A stretch of DNA of 18,380 bases. Source: an uncultured Nitrospira sp. GTDB taxonomy: Bacteria; Nitrospirota; Nitrospiria; Nitrospirales; UBA8639. The stretch is from assembly GCA_902500695.1 (NCBI GenBank), contig CABVRQ010000018.1:1-18380 (forward strand), in the 5' to 3' direction. Under the pieces are notes generated by a model, which saw nothing but the letters and a program-made list of their open reading frames with translations, ran no database searches and had not been told where the DNA came from. Below, piece by piece: positions 1 through 7,358 of this stretch. Both the position numbers and the translations under genes were made by a program. Numbering within the stretch: position 1 is the stretch's first letter; each line of letters opens with the position of its first letter.

Positions 1-81
1 GGCGGCTCCCATGTCTGCTTCCCTGGGCAAGACTGACTTGTATCCAAAAAAGGAACCGGCGCCTTCTTGATATCTTTTTGT

Positions 82-265
82 GCGGGGGTTCGTCCCGCCA
101 GCCGAGCCACTTTTGTTTCGGCAAAAGTGGCCAAAACCAGTGACGCCCAGACAGGCTTCATTAGATGGGACAGACGCGAGCCTTAGGAGAGCAGACCAAC
201 TCGCTGCGCTCAGACAAGGTCTGCTGAATCACCAGAGCGTCCGTCCCTTGAGCCTGTCAGCAGGC
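82..265 (+). repeat. Composite hairpin repeat, copy 1
   Basis: Three stem-loops can be read in order. The first is GCGGG (82–86) with CCCGC (94–98). The second is CCACTTTTG (107–115) with CAAAAGTGG (122–130), a perfect 9-bp stem with a 6-nt TTTCGG loop, followed by CCAAAACCA. The third is AGCAGACC (190–197) with GGTCTGCT (218–225), whose loop contains AACTCGC and GCTCAGACA. The same order of elements recurs in reverse complement at about 432–601, with changed stem bases that still pair. The outer boundary near 265 is approximate. Such elements resemble intergenic repeats that I recall as common in bacterial genomes; this was not checked by search. Confidence 0.7.
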
Positions 266-431
266 GTCGGATGAGGCAAAGGGGGAAGGGTGAAATGGGT
301 TTTTACATTCCACGTTCCAAAATAGCACGAGCGGTTCTTGTGATGCCGAGAATCGTGCCAAAAGATCAGAGCATCATTGGAATCCCGTGGCCTTGTGGCG
401 AGGCCAAGTCGTGCAGCCGGGTTCGGAGGAA

Positions 432-601
432 GGCGCGCATTGTTTGAGCCCTTCGACATGGCTCAGGGTAGACTCCGCGAGTTTGCGCGCCGCCGAAGTC
501 GGCAAACGACGCAGGGCACCCGAAGGGCCACGCCACGGCCACCATGGTTTTGGGTCCTTTTGCCAAAACAAAAGGACCTCGTTCGCCGGGGCGAAACCCG
601 G
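432..601 (-). repeat. Composite hairpin repeat, copy 2 (inverted)
   Basis: This is the reverse-complement counterpart of the element at 82–265. On the plus strand it shows CCGGG (586–590) with CCCGG (597–601), then GGTCCTTTTG (553–562) with CAAAAGGACC (569–578), a perfect 10-bp stem with a 6-nt loop next to TGGTTTTGG. It also shows GGCGCGC (432–438) with GCGCGCC (485–491), enclosing an inner TGAGCC (445–450)/GGCTCA (460–465) hairpin. The unpaired motifs (TTTYGG loop, CCAAAACCA, AACTCGC) match copy 1, while stem bases differ and still pair. Preserved pairing argues for selection on structure, not on a protein. Confidence 0.7.
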
Positions 602-819
602 CATCTCCAAAAACGACATGGATACCATAGTTGGTTAACTGCATTAGACTGTTTTATTCCCCACTCCTATACTGTTTTGGCGTCTCCTCTTCCCCCAATG
701 GGGCGAGGGCTGACATGGGAGAAAAGGCGGACAGGATGTGAGCCCAGCGGAATCTCCTACGCTCTCTCATTTCTTTGGCAATAACTGATCCCTGCTGTCC
801 AGTCACCTGAGTGAATGTT

Positions 820-1326
820 CTAGATCGAAATGTGGGAAAGAATGGCATCAGCAATTTGTTCCGGGGAAATTTGGTCGGTTGGAATGACATGATCGGCCGC
901 CGCTTGGTAATGCGGTTTGCGAATCTCGAGAATTTCTTCGATTTCTTCTACGAAGGTTTTGGTGCCTGACAGAGAGGGCCGCTGGGTATCGCCGGAAATC
1001 CGGCTGGCAATTGTTGAAACTTGGGCAGTCAGCCAGAAAATCTTTCCATTCTCTTTAAGCATTCTGACGTTTTCTTCCTTAAGGATGAGGCCCCCGCCCG
1101 TGTCAATGACCAGATTCTCCTGACCCTTAAGCCTCTGGCACAACTCCGTTTCAAGATTGCGGAAATGATCCCACCCGAATTGCTCGATAAGCTGTGGAAT
1201 GGATTGCTTCGCCTCCTTGACGATTACCTCATCGGTGGAGATGACCTTTTGTCCGAGACGTTGTCCAAGAATTGTTGCCACAGTGCTTTTTCCCGTTCCT
1301 CTGTATCCTATTAAGACAATATTCAT
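820..1326 (-). CDS. aroK: Shikimate kinase
   Basis: This cytoplasmic enzyme phosphorylates shikimate with ATP to give shikimate 3-phosphate, the fifth step of the shikimate pathway to aromatic amino acids. The 168-residue product has the usual family length. It shows a Walker A loop GYRGTGKS at residues 7–14, Asp32 followed by FRNLE (Arg56) for shikimate binding, the GGG motif at 77–79, and a lid Arg in the RPSLSG segment near 116. The usual DxD pair reads S-T-D here, so the first, metal-associated Asp is replaced by Ser. The ATG at 1326 follows AGGAG at good spacing. It lies 247 bp downstream of aroE on the same strand, and the two enzymes act consecutively, so a common transcript is plausible. 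No clear terminator follows. Confidence 0.95.
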   Translation of the reverse strand: MNIVLIGYRGTGKSTVATILGQRLGQKVISTDEVIVKEAKQSIPQLIEQFGWDHFRNLETELCQRLKGQENLVIDTGGGLILKEENVRMLKENGKIFWLTAQVSTIASRISGDTQRPSLSGTKTFVEEIEEILEIRKPHYQAAADHVIPTDQISPEQIADAILSHISI

Positions 1327-1573
1327 ACATCTCCTGTTTTGAAGTGTTGGTTGGAAAACATGTTCGGATAGGTTGGGCCAGAACCGGAGAGTAATTTCTA
1401 TTTAAAACCGTTGGGAATACTGGAAAGGGCCCCAGGGAACTTTTTGTTCCGGCCTTCGGGCAGTGGACATATTTTTGCAATAATGTCATCACGGCCACTC
1501 CTTCTCCTATTGAATTCTCCCTGGGAAAGACTCTCGTTGAGGCTGGGAAAAAGATCCGAACCCGATCCTCCAT

Positions 1574-2428
1574 TTAAGAGAAGTGGCTGGTGAGCACGTT
1601 ACGCATCACCTCGGTCGGTGCGGATTTGCCAGTCCAAAGTTCAAATTGCCCGACAGCCTGATAGAGGAACATGTTGATCCCTTGGATGGTGCGGCATCCT
1701 GCCGCCTGCGCGTCCTGTAATAAACGCGTATTGAGTGGGTTGTAGACAATATCCATTACCGTCAGATCGCGGTGTAACAGATGCTTGGGGACACAGCTTT
1801 CATTGACCTTTGGGTGCATGCCAATGGGTGTGCAATGAATGAGCAATTGGGCTTGTCCCAGCGCGGAATGCAATGTGTCGGGTGTTAAGGAGGCGTCATG
1901 CAAGAGGATGGGAGTCTTGGCTTTGAGGTCATTCGCCAAAGTTGTTCGTTCCTGATCATCAACACCAAGGAGGGTGAGTTGTTCAATCTTGCCTTCCACG
2001 CAGAGTCCGAAGGCAATGGCGCGGGCGGCTCCCCCGGATCCCAATATGACGACCCGTTGTCCTGATCGTTCCACTCCACCCTGTTGTAGGGCTTGGAGGG
2101 CGCCGGATGCGTCAGTGTTGGAGCCCACTAACAGGCCACGGTCTTTGACGATGGTATTCACCGAGCCAATGTGTTTCGCGGTCGTTTCGACGGAATCTAA
2201 GAAGGGTAGAATGGTGACTTTATGTGGAATGGTCACGCTGAGTCCGCGGATATGGCCTAATGCCTTGATGCCCAGAACGGCGCCTTCGAGATCCTGGACG
2301 GGAAAGGCCAGATAGACAAAATTTAATCCCAATTGACGAAAGGCTGCATTGTGAATAGCGGGAGAAAGGGAGTGATCGACAGGATTGCCTAACAGGCCGC
2401 AAAGTTGGGTTTGTGCATTAATGTCCAT
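1574..2428 (-). CDS. aroE: Shikimate dehydrogenase (NADP+)
   Basis: It reduces 3-dehydroshikimate to shikimate with NADPH in the cytoplasm, just before the AroK step. The 284-residue product contains the N-terminal substrate motif DHSLSP (residues 19–23), the catalytic-lysine segment SVTIPHK (Lys70), the NTD motif with Asp106, the nucleotide-binding loop GSGGAAR (130–136), and the C-terminal YNPLNT and GINMFLYQA segments that close the active site. The frame stays open upstream to a TTG at 2497. The ATG at 2428 was chosen because it places GLLGNPV at the usual distance from the N-terminus and has a GAGAG sequence upstream. aroK follows on the same strand after 247 bp. All key residues are present, so the enzyme should be active. 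Confidence 0.95.
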   Translation of the reverse strand: MDINAQTQLCGLLGNPVDHSLSPAIHNAAFRQLGLNFVYLAFPVQDLEGAVLGIKALGHIRGLSVTIPHKVTILPFLDSVETTAKHIGSVNTIVKDRGLLVGSNTDASGALQALQQGGVERSGQRVVILGSGGAARAIAFGLCVEGKIEQLTLLGVDDQERTTLANDLKAKTPILLHDASLTPDTLHSALGQAQLLIHCTPIGMHPKVNESCVPKHLLHRDLTVMDIVYNPLNTRLLQDAQAAGCRTIQGINMFLYQAVGQFELWTGKSAPTEVMRNVLTSHFS

Positions 2429-2576
2429 AACCGGTGCTCTCGCAATAGATGAGAAACAGTGATCGGGAGTTATCACATAACCTGGCGGCAAACTCAACTT
2501 GTGCGAATGCGAACATTGTCCGGGAGGTCGAGATGAATGAGGAAGCGAGTTTGGGGTTGGGAGAAGGGAGCGTGTA

Positions 2577-2605
2577 ATCCGGGGAGTAGATTCGACTCCC
2601 CGGAT
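2577..2605. terminator. Perfect 10-bp inverted repeat, possible terminator
   Basis: ATCCGGGGAG (2577–2586) pairs exactly with CTCCCCGGAT (2596–2605) across a 9-nt loop. It lies 26 bp past the stop of the basic mini-ORF and about 150 bp before aroE on the minus strand. No run of T follows on either strand, so it is not a textbook intrinsic terminator. It may act as an RNA-stabilising or attenuating hairpin or be a protein site. Confidence 0.45.
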
Positions 2606-2630
2606 CTACACAGTGTGATGTCCGGGGGCG

Positions 2631-2717
2631 TTATCGTGACGCCTTTTTCTTCGCCGGAGATTTTTTCATTCGCACGGCGGCTTTTTTTGCCGGTTTCTTT
2701 TTCGCAACTTTTTTCAT
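2631..2717 (-). CDS. Small Lys/Ala-rich basic protein, 28 aa
   Basis: ATG at 2717 opens a 28-codon frame ending in TAA at 2631–2633. The product starts MKKVAKKKPAKKAAV and ends SPAKKKASR. About half the residues are Lys or Arg, and the rest are mostly Ala, Pro, Val and Ser. The ribosome binding site is very strong (GGGAGGTG, five bases before the ATG), which is the main reason to call a gene. KPAKKA-type repeats are typical of histone-H1-like bacterial tails and basic ribosome-associated peptides that bind nucleic acid, but this peptide has no other domain and its role is unknown. It lies between the kinase gene and aroE on the same strand and is followed by a perfect inverted repeat. The A-rich codons could also arise by chance in A-rich DNA, although the Shine–Dalgarno match argues against that. 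Confidence 0.6.
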   Translation of the reverse strand: MKKVAKKKPAKKAAVRMKKSPAKKKASR

Positions 2718-2886
2718 GATTCCACCTCCCTTCCAATAATGTCGTAAGCAATACTATCCACGTTTATCGGTAGGACGATAAAAATCCTGAGGGATTGGAA
2801 GCAATTTTCTGCCAACCTGTGACAGGCCGATTGGAGGGAAGGGTTCTGAGGGAATGGTATAGAGGTATGCAGTCTTGAGCGCATTC

Positions 2887-5247
2887 TTAGATTGAAGGTT
2901 TATGGATGGCTTGAGTGGAGGGTGAGAGCGGTGAAGGGCAGATAGCTGGGAGACGAAGGTGAAACGTGGCACCCTCTCCAGGCTGACTTTCCACAGAGAT
3001 CGTCCCACCGTGCAGTTCCACCAATTGTTTCACGATTGAGAGTCCCAACCCCAGGCCCTGCGTGCCGATTTCCGGGATCCGGTGAGCCTGGAAGAATGGC
3101 TGAAAGAGGCTGGCTTGAGCTTCCTGGGGAATACCCGGGCCGGTATCGGAGATCGTGAGGAGGATGTGACCCGGAGGAGCGAGAGAGGCTCTCACCAGGA
3201 TGCGTCCATCTTGTGGCGAAAATTTGTGGGCGTTGTGAACGAGATTGGTGACGATTTGGTGGAGGCGGTCCTGGTCGCCCCAGGCGGTTAACGAGTCTTC
3301 TGTGAGTTCGACCGTCAGTTGTTGGGCCTTGGTTTGGGTGAGCGGCAGCAATTCCTGCGTGACATTCTCAAGGAGTTCGGACAGTGACACCGATGCATGG
3401 GCTAACCGGACGGTCCCTGCCTCAATGCGCGATAAGTCGAGGAGGTCGGCAATCATACGGGTGAGTCGATTGGCGTTCGCACTGATTCGGGTGAGGTAAA
3501 GGTGTTGGCGTTCGGCTAGGGGTCCAACCATTCCATGAAGCAGATTTTCCGTGAATCCTTTAATCGAGGTTAAGGGTGTGCGCAATTCATGGGAGCAATG
3601 CGAAAGGAATTGGGATTTCATCCGGTCAAGTTCCTTGAGTCGGTGATTGGCGGATTCCAAGTCTGTGTTGGCCTGTTGTAATGCCAGTGTTCGTTCCTGC
3701 ACTTTGGTTTCCAACCCGATATTCAAGGCTTCAATCTCGTCATAGGCCAACGCGGTATCAAGGGCAATCGCCATTTCGTGCGCGACCGTAGACAATAAGT
3801 TTTGTTCAGCGATTGGGATGGGTTTCCTGTGGGTACTCCCGACGATCAGCACACCAAGTGGTTGATTCTGACTGATCAGGGGAAGCGAGAATCCGCTTTT
3901 CGTCCCGGCTTCCGCTAACATCTGTCGAGTGGTGGGGTGGCATTGACTCAGAATATCCGTGATGTCCTCAATGACGATGGGTTCTTTCGTGTGGAGGGTT
4001 CTGTGAAGGAGGTCCTGTGGGGCTGAGGGAATGTGAGTGTCTTGAACGAATGTCTTCCACTGTGCCGACATGCCCTCTGATTGAATCTTGTGAAAGAGTT
4101 GATGCGGTGCGTCCCATACGGCTGCCCAGGCCTGGTCAAAGGAGAGTGAGCCCACAATGGCTTTGAGGCCTGAGCCAATAATGGTTTCCCGGTCCAGGGT
4201 TGAGCCGATGTGGAGGGTGAGTTGATGCAGCATGGTCAATTCATCGACTCGTCGTCGGATCTCGATCAAGGTATGTTCTTGTGCGAGATAGGCTTCCCGT
4301 AATTCTTCGTGCCGTTGTTCAGCCGACTCCAATTGTTCCTGAATGATTTTCCCGCGCTCCTGAAGCTCGAGGCGGTCATCCCAAAGTCGTTTTGCCAAGG
4401 GAAGGATGAGCAAGGGGAGCAGGGAGAGGCCGGCACTAACCCACCAGGGCTGATCGGGAGTAAAAACTCTCAAGGTCGCGACCGTGGTCAGTCCCAATGC
4501 GAGGCCTCCCACAATCCATCCCCGCATGGTCTGGCGCTCGGGGTCCCAGGTAAAGGCCCATTCGCAATAGGGGGCACCCTCGGCGATACAGCTCCGATCC
4601 TGGATGGTGGCAGCCCGTTTTCCAAACATCCGAGCCGGGACTTCTGCAACCGTCGCCTTTGTGGTGTGGCATATCCGTTCAGCACAGCCCCGGAGATACG
4701 GTCCGAACTGTTTGATCGTGGACTCGGACAATTGTAGCCGCATCACGGCATGACCATTGGTGACCGATACGACCTCCGGCTTGAGCGAGCCTTTGGTGAA
4801 TTTTTCGACAAAGTGGGGGAAGAGCCGGTAGATCTGGGCGATGGAAAAGGGCCGCCCGAGGATTTGAATAATGGGCGAGAGAAATTTTTCCCGTCCCAGA
4901 TTAAAGTGGAAATTCTCCTCATGTGAGAGCTGAACAGAAAATTCGGCCAAAAACATGGCAAACTCATAGGAATAGCTGTTCCAGTGGTTCTTGAGGAAAT
5001 CGACGGTCACATGATAGGTCCGGTCGGGAATTCGCTCGTTCAGTAAGCCGACAAGAGTGCCCAACGCCGCTTCTGCGGCCCCGGGTCCCTGGCGTTGCTT
5101 TATGGCCTCTTCAAGATATTCCAGATTGGCACGGATGGCGATTCCGCTCACATCCTGAATGGTTGCGCCCTGAGTATCCTTCCCGAATGGACGAAACTCC
5201 ATGAGTGGACGCTCCACAATGCGATGGGATTTTGGTAAAAGCGGCAT
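2887..5247 (-). CDS. Membrane sensor histidine kinase, V4R-like/GAF/HisKA/HATPase
   Basis: The 786-residue product is a hybrid-free sensor kinase. Residues about 30–235 form a soluble N-terminal region. Its end (Cys188, Cys193, Cys220, and GAPYCEW with Cys228) recalls V4R or heme-NO-binding-type sensor folds, but I cannot assign it firmly. Two hydrophobic segments follow at about 243–260 and 268–286, then a coiled coil (290–335), a GAF-like domain (335–500) and a second coiled coil (505–540). The HisKA domain has SHELRTP with the phospho-acceptor His553. The ATPase domain shows the N box near 667–675, DTGPGIP (701–707) and GLGLGL (731–736). It should autophosphorylate and pass phosphate to a response regulator, but none is encoded nearby. 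The ATG at 5247 follows AAGGGA; Met16 is an alternative start. The FadL-like gene lies 99 bp upstream on the same strand. Confidence 0.9.
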   Translation of the reverse strand: MPLLPKSHRIVERPLMEFRPFGKDTQGATIQDVSGIAIRANLEYLEEAIKQRQGPGAAEAALGTLVGLLNERIPDRTYHVTVDFLKNHWNSYSYEFAMFLAEFSVQLSHEENFHFNLGREKFLSPIIQILGRPFSIAQIYRLFPHFVEKFTKGSLKPEVVSVTNGHAVMRLQLSESTIKQFGPYLRGCAERICHTTKATVAEVPARMFGKRAATIQDRSCIAEGAPYCEWAFTWDPERQTMRGWIVGGLALGLTTVATLRVFTPDQPWWVSAGLSLLPLLILPLAKRLWDDRLELQERGKIIQEQLESAEQRHEELREAYLAQEHTLIEIRRRVDELTMLHQLTLHIGSTLDRETIIGSGLKAIVGSLSFDQAWAAVWDAPHQLFHKIQSEGMSAQWKTFVQDTHIPSAPQDLLHRTLHTKEPIVIEDITDILSQCHPTTRQMLAEAGTKSGFSLPLISQNQPLGVLIVGSTHRKPIPIAEQNLLSTVAHEMAIALDTALAYDEIEALNIGLETKVQERTLALQQANTDLESANHRLKELDRMKSQFLSHCSHELRTPLTSIKGFTENLLHGMVGPLAERQHLYLTRISANANRLTRMIADLLDLSRIEAGTVRLAHASVSLSELLENVTQELLPLTQTKAQQLTVELTEDSLTAWGDQDRLHQIVTNLVHNAHKFSPQDGRILVRASLAPPGHILLTISDTGPGIPQEAQASLFQPFFQAHRIPEIGTQGLGLGLSIVKQLVELHGGTISVESQPGEGATFHLRLPAICPSPLSPSTQAIHKPSI

Positions 5248-5312
5248 GAACGTCCCTTATTGAGAAAGTAAACCGGTAGAGGGACTGTAATGGAATTGGA
5301 GAAAAGGGTGAA

Positions 5313-5321
5313 GGGGGGGGG
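5313..5321. repeat. G9 homopolymer tract
   Basis: Nine consecutive G (C on the coding strand) lie in the 99-bp spacer between the outer-membrane channel gene and the kinase gene, 66–74 bp before the kinase ATG. Tracts this long can vary by slippage and could change promoter spacing or mRNA structure. No promoter was recognised around it. Confidence 0.7.
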
Positions 5322-5346
5322 TAATAAAAAATTCAGGGAAGACGCA

Positions 5347-6723
5347 TTAAAAATTCATTCGCAGGGACAAGGCTCCGACGTGGAGGGTGGTATCCCATTT
5401 ACCGTTTAATAGAGGCTGTTGGTTATTTTGAACGTTCCGTTCATCATACAGCAACGCTTGATAGGCTAAATCCATTCCGATGGCTTTTGCGCCAAAAATG
5501 TCACAGGGGAGTATCCCCAAAAATTTCCCAGGAGCATGGCAGAGAAAGCCCATCCCGGCTGAAAAGGCATTGAAGTCGGAATCTGGAACTGCAGGTTCGA
5601 ATGTCCGGTTGGGAATAGGACTTTCCGATCTGACGTACCCCGTTCGAAAGGCCACATCCCAATGGGGGAGCGCAGAGGGGGAGAGGGCTTTGAATTCCGT
5701 TCCCACCATAAGGACCCAGGCATCTCCGTAGTTGCGGGGATTTGGGATGGCAGCTCCATTAGAGAGTTGCAGGTTGAGGTCTTTGAACCCTGACCAATCC
5801 GCATAGTCGAGATCGACTTCGACCTTCCACTCATGTTGAGCGTTCCGAATAGGCCATGCGGCGATGGCCCACGTGTAAATATCGGGGAGTTCAATGTTCG
5901 TGGCTGCACCGGCGAGGCGGGTTCCACCGGCTAAAAAATCTCCTTTGAGGTCCAAATTGGGTCCGTTTCGATAGACAAATGCGAGATTGACGAGTGGATG
6001 ACCGTCCTGATTGCGGAAGGGTGTCCAGAGGACGCTGGCGTTAAATCCTAGCGCGGTATCCTTCCCATTGGCTTCAAGGCCTGTTCCAGCGGGTATACCA
6101 AACGCATTGCCTGGTGCTGCATTCTGTTGAATCTCTGCCTGACCTTCTCCCAGAAAACTGGCAAACGTATAAATATCCAGCCCGCCCCCAACAGAGATAT
6201 AGTCATTGAGCTTGTAGGCGAGAGTGGGCTTGATATCGATAAGGGGAAGGGCCGCACTCGTGAGTATGGGAGAAGTCAGGCTATCATCGGGGTAATCGAC
6301 TTTCAGAGCATACGGGGTGGTCACCCCAATTCCTACGGTCCAATTCGGGAGATTGTCGAAGCCTAAGGCAGGAAGGTTCGCCGTGAGAAATAATGTGCTG
6401 GGTGGGGGGTTGGCGATCGTCCCACCAACCCCACCCTTCACGTTTGGTCCCAGGTCGCTTTTGAATCGAACCGTGCCTCCAATTAGGAGAGTTCCTGCAT
6501 AAAATTGTATGCCTTTCAATTGGGTCATGCCCGCTGGATTGTAGTGGAGGGCTGATGGATCATCCGCTTGGGCGCTGAAGGCGGCGCCTTGGCCCGTAGC
6601 CGAAGCGCCATGATCGAGGATACGAAATGCTTCAGCTCGTACTGTTTGAGGAATGATGAAGGTATTGAATAGCCCAAAGATAAGGCAAAAAAAGACCAGG
6701 CGGCAACAGATCAATGTCGTCAC
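5347..6723 (-). CDS. FadL/OmpP1-family outer-membrane channel
   Basis: The 458-residue product belongs to the FadL/OmpP1/TodX family of outer-membrane beta-barrels that let long-chain fatty acids or other hydrophobic molecules diffuse inward. Residues 1–30 form a signal peptide with a hydrophobic core and a predicted cut after TVRA. The family hallmark is the N-terminal hatch sequence with GQGAAFSAQADDPSALHYNPAG at about 44–65. The chain ends in Asn-Phe, the usual barrel C-terminus read by the BAM machinery. The start is GTG at 6721–6723, preceded by AAGGAGGAG; no upstream ATG fits. The substrate cannot be told from sequence. The sensor kinase gene follows 99 bp downstream on the same strand, which may make the two a transport and sensing pair (inference). 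Confidence 0.9.
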   Translation of the reverse strand: MTTLICCRLVFFCLIFGLFNTFIIPQTVRAEAFRILDHGASATGQGAAFSAQADDPSALHYNPAGMTQLKGIQFYAGTLLIGGTVRFKSDLGPNVKGGVGGTIANPPPSTLFLTANLPALGFDNLPNWTVGIGVTTPYALKVDYPDDSLTSPILTSAALPLIDIKPTLAYKLNDYISVGGGLDIYTFASFLGEGQAEIQQNAAPGNAFGIPAGTGLEANGKDTALGFNASVLWTPFRNQDGHPLVNLAFVYRNGPNLDLKGDFLAGGTRLAGAATNIELPDIYTWAIAAWPIRNAQHEWKVEVDLDYADWSGFKDLNLQLSNGAAIPNPRNYGDAWVLMVGTEFKALSPSALPHWDVAFRTGYVRSESPIPNRTFEPAVPDSDFNAFSAGMGFLCHAPGKFLGILPCDIFGAKAIGMDLAYQALLYDERNVQNNQQPLLNGKWDTTLHVGALSLRMNF

Positions 6724-6952
6724 GTCTCCTCCTTGAGAACGGGAATCGATCAGAAATTCCGGGAAAGTCTATGAAAAACAGGAGAAAATAGCAATCTTGA
6801 TCAGGGAGGAGCAACGAGTGACAATAGTGAAATGTGACGCCTCCAGACCGGTGTTCGCGGACTTCGGCTCTTTTTTTGTGAGAAGTGCCATAAATGCAGA
6901 GGGATTCTGCTCACGAAGTCAGACCAGTTAATCTTTTGCAAAGGAGACCGGC

Positions 6953-7351
6953 ATGCGGGTGAAAAAACTATTGCATACGCGAATGCGGGTGAGCGACATG
7001 GAGCAGACGCTGGGCTTTTATCGAAACGTTTTAGGACTGGAAGTCGTGGAGCAAAAGGTGTCGCCGCGAGGGTCGCACCTGGCGTTTTTGGCTGTCCCAA
7101 ATAGCGAGGAACTGATTGAGTTGTGCAGTTTTCCGAGTAGCGGGACGGTCAGGGTTCAGGAGGATCTTGTGCATTTGGCCTTTGAGGTGGAGGATTTGGA
7201 ACAGACGATTCAGGAACTCCAAGTCAAAGGGGTGCCGATCACGGATGGCCCCACCCAATCTTCATCCGGCAGCCGGTTTATTTTTATCGATGCGCCGGAT
7301 GGCTATGAAATTGAGTTGATAGAACGACCTGCGGGAGTCGCCATCGTCTGA
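6953..7351 (+). CDS. VOC-family protein, glyoxalase I-like
   Basis: The 132-residue product is a single-domain vicinal-oxygen-chelate enzyme resembling lactoylglutathione lyase. It opens with LLHTRMRV and FYRNVLGL and closes with DAPDGYEIELIERP, matching bacterial GloA in order and length. The four expected metal ligands can be placed at His8, Glu56, His74 and Glu121. If it is a true GloA it isomerises the methylglyoxal–glutathione hemithioacetal. Related VOC proteins act on other substrates, so no symbol is given. The ATG at 6953 follows AAGGAG (6941–6946). uvrC starts 7 bp after its stop and is probably co-transcribed. The 229-bp region upstream separates it from the divergent FadL-like gene and must hold promoters for both, but I see no strong match. 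Confidence 0.85.
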   Translation: MRVKKLLHTRMRVSDMEQTLGFYRNVLGLEVVEQKVSPRGSHLAFLAVPNSEELIELCSFPSSGTVRVQEDLVHLAFEVEDLEQTIQELQVKGVPITDGPTQSSSGSRFIFIDAPDGYEIELIERPAGVAIV

Positions 7352-7358
7352 CTATCTG

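Larger units (their letters stand above)
1..819. other. Gene-poor region with structured repeats
   Basis: No convincing protein gene is visible. Open frames exist on both strands from about 80 to 890, but they overlap each other, run through inverted repeats, and give Arg/Pro/Trp-rich translations without ribosome binding sites, so they look like by-products of a repeat. Frame 2 of the plus strand is open from the window edge to a TGA at 68–70 and could be the last 22 codons of a gene outside the window (it ends KKEPAPS), but this cannot be decided here. The stretch is dominated by two inverted copies of a composite hairpin element, listed separately. Positions 602–819, just downstream of aroK, show nothing recognisable and no clear terminator. 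Confidence 0.6.

Noticed and set aside
366..784. Several overlapping open frames on both strands giving Arg/Pro/Trp-rich proteins
   Set aside because: They run through hairpins of an inverted repeat, overlap each other, and have no ribosome binding sites; they are by-products of the repeat.
1229..1489. Minus-strand ORF after aroE with a fair Shine–Dalgarno sequence
   Set aside because: It runs out of frame into aroK, has no family resemblance, and its codons inside aroK are explained by the real gene.
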